The translations under genes and the position numbers were made by a program. A stretch of 60,059 nucleotides of DNA from Gnetum montanum (Eukaryota > Streptophyta > Gnetopsida > Gnetales > Gnetaceae). Shown in pieces: positions 21,975-32,961 of this stretch (positions within the stretch are counted from its first letter, which is position 1; each line of letters starts with the position of its first letter). The notes below the pieces were generated by a model. The model saw nothing but the letters and a program-made list of their open reading frames with translations. It had not been told where the DNA came from and made no database searches. Where the stretch lies: positions 1 to 60,059 of the forward strand of contig MNCI01009589.1 of the NCBI GenBank assembly GCA_015680685.1, written 5' to 3'.

Positions 21975-22762
21975 TGATGAGTGGCGAGGTACCCCTACAC
22001 TCAACCATACGAATACAAGCGTTACACGCGCGATCTGGTCGAACTCCGCAGACTAAGTGCCTACACACCTTATGGAACACCTAAGGTTAATCAATCGTTG
22101 TCCTCCCAAGCTTACTTGTATTTTTCATGGTTGTATGGTTAAGTAAGCTTGAGACATGTGATTTTTATATCTTTTATGTTTTTATTGCCCATGCTAAGAG
22201 AGGAAAGGGTGAAGAGACTAAGTAACTAACTTTAACTAACTAAGCCTTAATCATCCTAGCATTAGTATCCATTCACACTTGCTGTTTTACACCCTAAACC
22301 AATGCAACACTACTAGGATTACCAAACGCTATTCATTACTGGGATTACCAAGCGTAACACACGTGCTTAAAGTAGTCATACTGAATGCACTTAACTATGA
22401 GAGTTGAGGGTTGAGAGAGATTAAGTCCTTAAGAAAGCATTTAAAAATTTAACAATAATTAAGGTCCTATTTAGCTTAGTCCATATGCTTCAAGGTTTAT
22501 CCAAAAGTTCATCTTTATTGTCATACAAAATTGTGTGCTCATGTACAGAATTGCTCGAATAAAGATCCATTCACTTTGGGACTCCTACTACGAGCACATG
22601 GAAATTATTCTAACTCTAGAATGGAAAAATGGTAAGAGTTTGGCTAAGGTCTAGATCTAGATGGATGAAACAAGGAAGAGCCACCTCTTATTTATAGAAC
22701 TGGCAATAGGCTGCGATATCGCATATGCGATATCATGGCCCATGCGATGTCGTGTCCCATCA
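21975..22762 (-). repeat. Element C 3' LTR
   Basis: It runs from tgatgagtgg to cccatca (788 bp). The TATA box is at 22,689-22,697 on the minus strand, only about 65 bp from the LTR 5' end. U3 carries gcgatatcgc and atgcgatatc. Confidence 0.9.
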
Positions 22763-24660
22763 TACCCCCATGACTGAATAAAAACTCATCCTCGAATTCC
22801 TTACAAAATATTGGGAAGGTATAGGATTATTGAATTGAATGGAACTAATGGTGAATGGGATGACATGTGAATGGATCATCATTACAATATATGACAAAAT
22901 TAGTGTTCATGACAACAAGAGTGAACACTATATACAATTGACATCCAGCCTTATTTGGCAGCTGAGAGAGAAAGAGAGAGAGAGAAGAATTTTGTTGCTA
23001 CCAACGCCAAGATTGTGCCTTTCATTGTCCATCCATAAGCATGCCATCAATCTTGTTCCTTGCATAACTACTTCAGCACCGATCCATTCCAAGTGTTCCC
23101 TCCAAATCCAATCCGTTGTTGTATGATTGTCATCTACACACACAACACAGTCATATATTAGCAAGGGTAATTGAATCACAATGTAGTTGATACCTTGTCT
23201 CATTGTAAGGTCCATTAGCTGAGTTGTCATATGGCTAATGCAGATTCTAGAGATATACTAATGATGACTACCCAAGGTGTAGGAGTTAGGAGAAAATTGA
23301 AAAAATTGGACCAAGACCCCCATGACTAATCGCGAACCTCCGGTAGCAAGAGAATGGAAAAAGATACGGAATAAGAAAGATGGAGAAAAAGAGACAATTG
23401 TAACACTGATGAAAGGGATTTCAAATATGGAAATGAACAAAATAAATGGTGATTGCATAAATGTTTAAAGGAAAGAAATTAACGAATGCACCAAATGGGA
23501 ATGTCAATGGGTCCTCCCCAAAGCCGGCTCATGCCCTTAATGCCCTGACAATCCCACATTCAAAGAGTTCGTAGGCTTTAGAAATTTCATTTGGAAACAA
23601 AATTTAAATTCTTAACCTCAAGAGTTTACCAAAAAGAAAACAATGCATCCACCAAAATATAGACTACTAATACCACCAACAATGAGGTGAAAAATGGAGA
23701 AAGAAGGATGGAAAGAAGAGAATGAAATAGAATCTCAAGAACAAGGTGGTGTACAACCCCTTATGTATTAATGGTTAATGTGACTTAGTAGATCCCATTC
23801 CAAATCTAGCCTTAAACAAACCACATTTTGTGACTTCGCATTAATGCAGTTGAGCCGTACATCCACTTGAAGTAACAAGAATGCCTTGACCAAAGAGTCA
23901 CCACCATTCCAATGAAATAAAAGAGGAGAAAGTAGGGAGCGAGAAGGGCCTTAGTTAGAGGGAACATTTTTATTTTAGTTCCATAACCAATGCTTGTAGC
24001 CCAAATGATTATTTCATCTAAGGGGTGTGCTTTGAATTCTCACTATTTTTTTATTTTTATTTTTTTGCGTGAGAACCACACCATGCAAAGACTATTATTT
24101 TTATTTGCTCATCTTCCCAATATTGGAGTAACATCGGAATGATAAGAAAAACTCAAGAAGAAAACATCTAAGCACCTAAGAGAATGGCAAACACAAATGC
24201 ATCAAATACCCTTGAAGCCACACCCTTTTCAACCTTGAGTCCTTAGTTTGAGAAATTCCCAGTTACCGATTCATTTATAGTTTTTATTATTTTGAAGAAA
24301 GGGACTGTACAGTTCCAAGCCAAGAGAGACCATAGAAATTTATGGATGCATGGATGATGTGGACTCATTGCCTGTGATATCAAAAGAACCATACCTTAGT
24401 ATCAACATTGTAACTTAAAGGTAAAAACCAAACATTAACAATCAAGAGAATACAGTTCATACCATCATCAGGAGCACTTATTGGGTGACAAAACTTAGCA
24501 AAATGAATAAACACACACACCCACACACAAATAAAAGAAAAGGTATGAACGATGTTGTAAAATAAAAATAAGAAAAGTTAAAGAAATTTGTAAAACAAAA
24601 ATGTGTAAAACAAAAACTTAAAAAGAACTAAGGGCCTTAGTTGATCAACATAGGTGGCCA
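22763..24660 (-). other. Element C non-coding 3' module replacing pol
   Basis: It begins with the purine tract (tacccccat on the plus strand), followed by gactgaataa, a phrase shared with element B. The module aligns in patches with the one in B. Simple repeats occur at 22,963-22,985 (GA-rich) and 24,511-24,530 (CA-rich). A frame of 100 codons (22,928-23,230, minus) is not recognisable. The junction with the pre-RT stub (near 24,660) repeats the phrase cccccatgactgaatt, as though the pol deletion had joined purine-tract-like sequences. Confidence 0.55.
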
Positions 24661-24881
24661 TCTCCCCCATGACTGAATTGAAAGGGAGAGATCCGATATA
24701 ATGAGCATTTGTTTGAATTTTTTAGAAGTCTCCAACTTCTCCCAATTGATGTTTTCAGGTTAAGGGTTGGAAGTTGGTGACGCTCATACTCCAGTGTATC
24801 TATGCTTTCATTGTGGTTTCCTATTATTCCCCCAATTATTTCCATGCATGTTGCTGAGTTGCTCTCCTTATTAGCTATCAA
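24645..24881 (-). pseudogene. Element C pre-RT stub
   Basis: The N-terminal part of this frame (NSATCMEIIGGI, LEYERHQLPTLN) is homologous to the region preceding RT in element A (2,600-2,737). The similarity stops after the segment corresponding to the RT linker, where the non-coding module begins. It marks the left limit of surviving pol. Confidence 0.7.
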
Positions 24882-24980
24882 CCACTGGGTATTTTCTTGT
24901 TATGTGGTTGCTACATACAGGAACTTTTGTATCTGAGTTTCCTGGGCACATCGGTTGTATATAGGAAATGCTGAGCACTC

Positions 24981-25481
24981 CTATACGTCATCACCCTCTG
25001 TATTGCTATATGTGATGCATAGAACTTTCTTCTTCTCAATCTTTCCATAACAGTTTTCCTTAGATATTTCCAAGGAAAGATTGCAGATCCCTAGGCATGT
25101 GTTTATGGTACTTAGCCATGCCCTCCCCATTATAATTGGGAAGTCCCCTTTGTTATTATTGACTTTTATCACTAGGAAATCAGCTGGGTATGACCAATCA
25201 CACACAGTGATAATGACATCCTCCACAAGTCCCAAGGGGACAATGATGGACTAGTCAACTAGTTCTAATTGAATATTCCTCTTCTTGAGTGGAGGTAGGT
25301 TCCAGGCTTTATACATTTCTTGCGATATTAAGTTGACTCCGGAACCTGAGTTAAGAAGAGCCTTACGTGGTTCATTCCTAGCGACTTGGAGGTAGATTAA
25401 GGGACTTCCAGGGCTAGAGAATTTTGTGGAAAGGTGGCCCACCTTTATCCAGTCAGTGACAGTATGTGTTAACATAACCAT
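24981..25481 (-). pseudogene. Element C aspartic protease region
   Basis: It is the homologue of the element A protease. The linker HTVTDWIKVGHL is followed by LLNSGSGVNLISQEMY near 25,330-25,365, in which the catalytic aspartate is replaced by asparagine (GAC to AAC). The second half (PIIMGRAWLSTINT, 24,981-25,235) is in a separate frame. The residue change alone would abolish activity. Confidence 0.8.
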
Positions 25482-25543
25482 TTTCTTTGAGCTCTATTTT
25501 TGGTTTGAAGAGAGCTCTAAAGCCTTACTTGATGGAGGAGTGG

Positions 25544-28012
25544 TCATAGACTCAACTTCTTGTAGTCGTGAGAGCTTATTTGGATTGTTGGTTCTAAAGA
25601 AAGGTTTTCTCTTTGTACGTTGTTAGAACCAGAAGTGGGTTGAAGGTTTACAGCTCTCGTAACATTACATTGCTGCGGTTGAGTGGGGAGTTCCCCTTGC
25701 ATCGTTGGAGCGGATGGTAGTGGAAATTTCGACGTAAGAGATGCGGATGGATTCGGAGGATGATATGCATGTGGGGTGTCTCTTCTAGGAGAGGGAGTTC
25801 TAAAATACTCTTGATATTGGTAGTGATGTTGTGAGGTCATGTGACTGACAGAGTCATTTGGAGAAATCGACTGCTACACGTAATAGCCATACGGATCTGG
25901 TTGTCGGTAAGGGTATTTTTTCCTAGGCGGTGACATCCCCCATGACTATGGGTATTGCCATTGCTGGTGTTGGTCGATAGGTTGTGGTGGAGTTCCACTT
26001 GGATAATACGTTAAGCGTTGGTGGAACTACCTTGGGTTACCTTGGGGATAAGGTAACCTTCAGGGTGCTTGTCGTTTGTTAAGTCTTGAGTTGAGTGCAT
26101 ACACCCCAGACTCTTGCAAATGTGAGATTATTGGGCAACATCCTTTAGGATGGTCATGCTAACATATCTCACATCCACCGTCATCATCCATATTGGAATC
26201 CACAACCTCATCGGTGATAGTCATTTTTCCCTTACCCTTGTTACGTTCATGGTCTGAATCTCTTCTCTTTTTCTTATCATGGTCACTACTTCGCTCCTTA
26301 GACTCCTCTACAATTTTTAAAACAGTTTTGAATCTACTGTCTAAGGAGTCCCACATTTGATCTACCTTAGCTGACACTTCGGTTGTCAACTTTTGAAGCA
26401 GCAAGGTTTTTCTATTCACCAACTCTTCGAGTGGTGACTCATCCTCCTCCTTACAGAATCTCACTTCCCTTTTTCGGAGGGAAGGATCACGGTTATACTC
26501 TTCCATGCTTTCTCTTTTTCGTAGCTCTCCTTCTTCCTTAGCTACTTACTCCAATAGTCTATGCACCTCATGGGACCTAAGCTCAGATAATCTCCCTTGG
26601 GCATATGTTCCAAGGGTTCTCCTGGTTTCATGTCTTAGCCCATCTGCAAGATGGCGAAGTTGATCCTGTTGTGCGTAACCGTGGCTTGGGCAATGATGTA
26701 GCAATGCATAATATCAATCCATGGCAGCATCCAAGGATTCATGATTACCCTGCTTCCATCCTTGGATCTTCTTACGTAGGTTGGACACTCTGGAGTACTT
26801 TTGATATTTATCGTTGAATGGTTCTAACATCGTACTCCATCTTCGAATGGATTCTAGTTCTAAGGACCAATACCAGCTTTTCGCTTCCTTTATGAGTATC
26901 CTTGGGAATAATTTTAACTTTTGCGACTCATTTTCAATATTCTGCAAGGCACAGGCACTGTGAAATTCCTATAAGTGATTTTGCAGATCAGCATTGTATC
27001 CCCCCTCAAACCGTGGGATATTATTTATGTCTAGTCTCTTGATCCAGCTATCTTTCTGGTGCCTTGTAGGTATTCTCACAGCCTTTGTAATATCTAACAT
27101 ACTTCGAGTTGCAAGTAGGGGTTCATCATTGTCATTTCCTTCATGGCATCTGTGATGCCTACATGGTTCCCTACTTTCCCTTCTACCATGCCTTGATTCT
27201 CTTGAATGCCCTCGTCCTCACTTTCGACTCTCTTGTTGAGGTCTCTCATTATGCTTACCTTTATCCTCACGATTGGGCTCTTTGTGACTGCGTCCTGATG
27301 TGGAAGGAGAGGATGAATGATGTGATGAAGGTGAAGAATAAGGGGAACCATCTCCATGATGATGTTTCTTACCTTCTCTTCGATGGCTATGGCCCCGATC
27401 GTGATGACGATTAGAATGCACGCCCTTATAGTTTGTTTGTGTTCCCTCATTGAACACTTGGTGTTCAAGGGGATCAGAACCAGGGTTGTGAATTGTGGAG
27501 TGTAGGTTCTGATACCCCACCTCCTCACCATCATTAGGAGGGGGAACATCATAATGTAGGGAACCTATTGAAATAGGTTCACTACCTTTAATTTCGCTGA
27601 TGACGGGCGAAGCATTACGAGGGCCTTTGCCCTTCAACGATGTATGGTAACTCTCCTACCGTGAGTCCTGTTGATGCTACGCTTCTGTGGGATGGTAGTC
27701 CCTTGCATTGTAATCGCATGCAATGTACTCAGCGTATAATTATGACATGCCAATTTGTGCAAGGGCACGAAGGAGCATGTTGGGGGCAGCTCTGTTTGGA
27801 GGCAACACTATGTTACCCTCCAAGTCTCTCCATCGTAGTTGTTCATCTTGATGGAAGACAAAGGTAAAGTCGGGTATATACTCATCGTGGTGAGTATATA
27901 CCACACTAAATTATTGAGGAACTAGCATTTCCTGGTTATGTATGTTTTGCAGCCGACTGCCTCTTGTGTGATCCCTAGGTGGTGAAGTGCTTTTGTGAGA
28001 AGAAGAAGACAT
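25544..28012 (-). pseudogene. Element C gag
   Basis: The start is probably the ATG at 28,012 (MSSSSHKSTSPPRDHTRG). The N-terminal third is basic and rich in Ser and His (27,094-27,637). The gag core (26,714-26,947) contains SWYWSLE and RKKIQGWKQGNHESLDAA. A Lys/Glu-rich stretch (26,159-26,506) leads to CEIC and DHPKGCC across a stop, the knuckle-like motif. The Pro-rich tail (25,544-25,840) has RTPSPRRDTPHAYHPPNPSA. Several stops and frame changes are present. It is the best-preserved gag here and defines the lost start in element A. Confidence 0.82.
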
Positions 28013-28138
28013 GTTTATCTTGTCAGTGTGCTAATTACTATTGTTTTATTTTTCTTCTGATTAACCCTAAGGGTTCATTTAAGCTTCCCAACAATGTGGA
28101 CGATTTCCTATGTTCTACTTAGCACACAAACAACTTAG

Positions 28139-28156
28139 TTCCCAGCAACGACGCCA
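28139..28156 (-). promoter_or_regulatory. Element C primer-binding site (tRNA-Asp)
   Basis: ttcccagcaacgacgcca matches the tRNA-Asp 3' end at 15 of 18 bases. All three mismatches are transitions (one C-to-T, two G-to-A). Confidence 0.88.
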
Positions 28157-28157
28157 A

Positions 28158-28979
28158 TGATGAGTGGCAAGGTACCCCTACACTCAACCATATGAATACA
28201 AGCGTTACATGTGCAATCTAGTCAAACTCCGCAGACTAAGTGCCTACATGCCTTATGGAACACCTAAGGTTAATCAATCGTTGTCCTCCCAAGCTTACTT
28301 GTATTTGTCATGGTTGTATGGTTAAGTAAGATTGAGGCATGTGATTTTTATATCTTTTATGTTTTTATCGCCTATGTTAAGAGAGGAGAGGGTGAAGAGA
28401 CTAAGTAACTAACTTTAACTAACTAAGCCTTAATCATCCTAGCATCAGTATCCATTCCCACTTTCCGTTTCACACCCTGAACCAATGCAACATTGCTGGG
28501 ATTACCAAATGCTATTCATTACTAGGATTACCAAGCGTAACACACGTGCTCGAAGCGGTTGTACTGAATGCACTTAACTATGAGAGTTGAGGGTTGAGAG
28601 AGATTAAGTCCTTAAGAAAGAATTTAAACATTTAACAATAATTAAAGTCCTATTTAGCTTAGTCCATATGCTGCAAGGTTTATCCAAAAGTTCATCTTTA
28701 TTACCGTACACAATTGTGTGCTCAGGTACAGAATTGCTCGAATAAAGATCCATTCACTTTGGGACTCCTACTATGGGCACACGGAAATTATTCTAACTCT
28801 GGAATGGAAAAATGGTAAGAGTTTGGCTAAGGTCTAGATCTAGATGGATGAAACAAGGGAGAGCTGCCTCTTATTTATAGAACTGGTGACGGGCTGCAAT
28901 ATCACGTATGTGATCTCATAGCTTCTGACACAATATTACGTACACGATATCGTGGCCCATGCGATGTCACATCCCATCA
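28158..28979 (-). repeat. Element C 5' LTR
   Basis: This 822 bp LTR pairs with 21,975-22,762. It has an extra segment in U3 (around 28,905-28,945) holding further cgatatcg-like motifs. TATA box at 28,872-28,880, minus strand. Confidence 0.9.
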
Positions 28980-28984
28980 TCTAG

Positions 28985-29300
28985 AAAGATAATAGATCCA
29001 TGAGCAAAAGATCTATACCATTTCAAAGCTCTTCTAGAAAGAGGTTAGAAAAAAATCTTAACACAAGATAAGGATGAGGGGCAAGAAGCATGCACTCATT
29101 CATGAATGTAACCACATGATTCATGAGATCCCCCATTTCATCATTGTATTTTGTAAAAGATGGTAGTGAAATCCCCTTGGGAAAAACTAACAAGAGAACA
29201 ATAGTGCTTATAGAATCACTTAGGACCCAATCCAAGGACATAGGTAAATTTTCTTACATAATCAAAATCTTAATTGCTTTATCTTCAATGCTTTGGAAAT
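28985..29300 (-). pseudogene. Element E gag, N-terminal core (Tat-like)
   Basis: The frame 29,023-29,241 contains ISLPSFTKYNDEMGDLMNHV, which matches the Tat gag pattern (F.LP.L..YDG..DP..H), followed by FMNECML and FFSNLFLEEL. It runs into the right target duplication of element C, and the matching continuation lies on the other side of C at 21,974. This continuity supports reading E as the host of C. Confidence 0.6.
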
Positions 29301-31886
29301 AAAACATAACATTATTAAGCAATGTCAAAAACTATAGATTTATTATTAAAAAGTGAGGAATAAGTTGAGCTATGGTAGTGAGAGATGATGTCAAAGGGGG
29401 ATGTGTATATTGAATAGGTCCAAATGTAGTAGGATTGGGTATATCCAACAAGATTGGATTAGATGGGTATATAGAAAAAGAAAGGTATACCAATAGGTTG
29501 GAGAATGCTAAACAACAATGGAGTAGTGAAACTAAAGAGCAAAATGGATTGTAAAAGACATATAGTAGGCTGAGGTTGAAAAATAGAATATGTAGATCCA
29601 ATAGATGAAATAGAAGATTGGAAAAAGAAATGTGTGTTAGTAACATTATTGGAAGGAAACAGATGGTAGGATAGAGAGACAAAGCTCACAAAAAGACTAA
29701 GAGGACACATACAACTCTAAGCAGATGTGATGTTGATATTATAAATGTGATGTGACATGGAGTTGATCTTGCTAAGCTTCTCAACTAACTCCTATTCATA
29801 TTCATTTGTTAGATGAATGTTTGATTCAAAGGCTATGTTTTCACTTTTTTCTCTAACAGTGATATGAGGACTAAGAGGTTAATCTAGGATGGTATTCATT
29901 CTAGCCTCTTTGATCTACAAGTGTATCCTTCTCTGCATGTTTTCTTATTCCATGATAAACTTTTTGTGATTTCCTTAGCTTTCCCATGATGCAATTTAAT
30001 TAGATGATATAGATTATAAAGGAAAGATGATAGATCATTAGATTGCTCATATTCTACCATGAGCTTGAGCAAGATAGGTGTAAGTAAGAGCCTATCTCTC
30101 AATTGGCACAAGATATCCTATAGTCCCTTAAGCTTAGCCCTTCTAAGTATTTTTAATTTCTCTTGATGTTAATAAGCTTCTAAAGGTTAGAGAAACCTGA
30201 ATTAAAAGATGATTCCATACCTATAAACATATTGTAAGAGTAGCTATGACTTCACAAGACTATTACCAAAGCTTTGGCTTTTCCTATAAACATATTTCTA
30301 CTTAAAATGAAAGGTGAGAATTCTTTGTTTAGAGCAAATGTAAAAGTCATAGGAGAAATGATGTGACATTAGTGTTTCAATAGAACACATCGTTAAGACT
30401 TAGAAAAAAAATTAGTAAAGAAAGAATCCTAGAAATAACATTAATTTCTTAGAGGTTCTCCTCCTAGCACAAAAAGATATTGTGGTAAGAATTATCATAA
30501 ATTTGAGATTAAACACAACTTAATACAAAAGTGAGCTAAGAAATTATGTAGCCATCAAGTAGTCTAAAGAACTAATTTCATTGAATTGATAGGGAACTTA
30601 CAAATCATTAAAAAAATCAAACAACTTGAGATAATGTTTGTTCCAAAAACTAACAAATAACAATGGGTAGAATAGCTAGCAAAATAAGATAATAGAGAAA
30701 TGCATGCATGATGTAATGCAGAAGAATAAAAAAATGTTATGTAGAATTAAATCTACGGAAAAATAGAATGTATGTGGCTAAAGAAAAGAAGAAATATGGA
30801 ATAAAGCATAAACAAATTTTTTCAAATTTTCTTTTAAGAAAGGTAGTACAAAGAGATAAAATTTCCAAGGAAAAGAAACCTAGTAGAATGTAGTGAAAAT
30901 CCTACAAGATAGAACCAGGTATCATGGATGACTGATGAGGAACTACATTATCCTATTCTCTCATTCTGATGTATGTGCCTGATTGTAGATCTAATAGAAT
31001 TAGTGTAGATAAGAAGTTGATAAAATTGAGGGGAAGAGAAATGACTTTAGATTTATGTATTGATCTAAATCCAAGGGGTTCTCTATATGTTAGGCGAACA
31101 ACACAAAGAAAATACAAATGTATTAATAGGCATAGATAGAAATAAAAAAAAAAACTCTCAGGAATCAAGACTCACATAGAGTTTTTTAATGTTTGTTAGA
31201 AAAGTGAGAATCTTGCAAATAAAGATAAGCCTTTTGGAAAGTTCTGCAAAATGTTGATCTTCTAGTGTTCTCACCCAATAAACCAACTACCAACCCCTTC
31301 CTATTTAGGAATATCCTCCTATTTATAGGTCATAAATGCTTTGTAGATCAGGCAGAAATGATGCATTAGGTTCTATAGAATCTTCTAGAAGATTCTTGAT
31401 AGGAGAACTTTATGTAGTTGTAGTAGTTGTTAAAAATGCAACTGACATGAAAGATAACATCATACGTCAAAAGAACGATTGACACTGCATGCTAAAGTGT
31501 AAAATAACACTGTACATTAAGAGCCAAAAAGCTTAAGTTAAGATTGACATAAGAGATAACACTAGATATCAAAATGATGCTACAGTTGACATGAGATGTC
31601 ATTTCTAGTGAATGTTAAAGATAGAGACTAGAAATGATGCTATCAATGATGCAAAATGTTAAATCTAGAACTACTAAAGCTGAATTTAAACTAAAGACAT
31701 AAAGTGAACCCATAAATCTGACTTCTATAGAAAACACCAAAGTGGGTATAACATCTATGAGAAGAAAACATGATGAATTAGTTGTATGTATGTCTAATCA
31801 ATACTTTAGTATTTTCATAAACATAAATTGTTTAAAATCTTATCCAACAAGTATATATGATATAACTTCCTAAATTATCACCACCA
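29301..31886 (-). other. Element E leader / decayed upstream region
   Basis: This region lies between the E gag core and its primer-binding site. Short minus-strand frames (29,332-29,710; 29,896-30,111) are hydrophobic or lack relatives. The stretch 31,440-31,690 has a reiterated pattern of about 20-40 bases with gacat, ataacac and gatatcaaaa-like words. At about 2.6 kb the leader is much longer than in elements B and C, so further hidden insertions are possible. Confidence 0.4.
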
Positions 31887-31904
31887 TCCTTAGTAATGAT
31901 ACTA
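31887..31904 (-). promoter_or_regulatory. Element E primer-binding site (relic, tRNA-Asp)
   Basis: tccttagtaatgatacta keeps only 9 of 18 tRNA-Asp bases, but every mismatch is a C-to-T or G-to-A transition. The flanking caccatcc is the same as in element B. Its position next to the LTR supports the call. Confidence 0.6.
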
Positions 31905-31906
31905 AA

Positions 31907-32961
31907 TGATAATCGATGAGTGTGCCCAATGCTTCACCATATGATCTACAAGCATTATAGTAGCCTCTATAGTAACCCATACATGGTACTAATGTTATTT
32001 TTTAGAAGGTTATTCGATAATTATTAATCATTGTCTTCTCATTTGTATTAGTATGTTTCAGTCCAAAGCGAGATGTATGATTGTGATATTGCTTAATATT
32101 TTAATAAGTTAAGTTAAATATAGACATTGATTAATTAATCTAATAAATAGGAAAGTAAATCCTAGCATAACCTAGGTAATGACTGTCAGTTCTTAACTTG
32201 CTATATATACCTTGAGCTCATGCATCCATTGTTAGAATTATCAAGTATCAACCTAGCAGTAAGACTCTTGATTTGAAAGCTCCATGTCATGGGGTTCAAT
32301 TTTGTTAGGTAATATTGAGTTATAAAGTTCTAATTGGATTATATATCTTGGGATGTATCTATATTACAATTATTTTAGGTTCTAACAACCTTTTCATACC
32401 CTTCCTCTTTGATTATCAAGTGTTACGCCATTAGGTAAATTAAACAATAGGACTACTAGGATTACCAAGTGAACATGTGTTTACACCTAAAGTTAGTCAC
32501 ACTCATTCACACTCATTCCACTAAGTTACTAATGTACGGAAAATTGAATATTAATCTAAATTACTTCAAAAAGTAAATAACATGGGAAATAAATTTTAAG
32601 TAAAATAAATCAAAAATAAGTTAAAGTGCTTCAATGAAAGGGAATCAATCTTGATCTTTATTATCATTTATGTAATGTGTTTAGGTACATCCCACTTGAA
32701 TAAATATACTAAACAATTAACTCAAAATCTAATTGTAAGCACTCATTGATTATTATTGAAATTTTAAAAAAAATAAACTAATAGAGTTCCAATACTTACT
32801 ACCTTAATGGATGCCATTAATATGGTGAGGAGTATTTATAGCCAAAATCACCCCTAGTGATCTTGCATTTGCAATATTGGAAGATAGATTATGATGCTAC
32901 ATTTGTGGCATCATAGATGTGATATCACATTATTGCAACTAATATAAAATTGAATCCATCA
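31907..32961 (-). repeat. Element E 5' LTR (diverged, with SINE insertion)
   Basis: It is homologous to the LTRs of B along its length: gatgagtg start, ggattaccaag phrase, ttagtcacactcat, tcttgatctttatta, cccacttgaataaa, the TATA box at 32,833-32,841 and the ccatca end. A SINE-1 copy (32,247-32,411) accounts for part of its greater length. It is the most diverged LTR of the set, consistent with E being the oldest layer. Confidence 0.72.
32247..32411 (+). mobile_element. SINE-1 copy inside element E LTR
   Basis: A tRNA-derived SINE with A-box-like cctagcagtaaga and B-box-like ggttcaatttt, followed by the family tail ttataaagttctaattgga...atatcttggg. It is flanked by a 10 bp target duplication ATTATCAAGT (32,237-32,246 and 32,412-32,421). 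The LTR homology resumes after it. Confidence 0.75.

Larger units (their letters stand above)
21975..28979 (-). mobile_element. Element C: complete LTR retrotransposon lacking most of pol
   Basis: It is 7,005 bp with LTRs at 21,975-22,762 and 28,158-28,979, a primer-binding site at 28,139-28,156, a purine tract next to 22,762 and a perfect target duplication TCTAG (21,970-21,974 and 28,980-28,984). The internal part has gag, a protease with changed active site and a pre-RT stub, then about 1.9 kb of non-coding DNA. LTRs differ by roughly 7% over the first 190 bases by eye. It is inserted in the gag region of element E. Protein parts are very close to element A. Confidence 0.92.
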
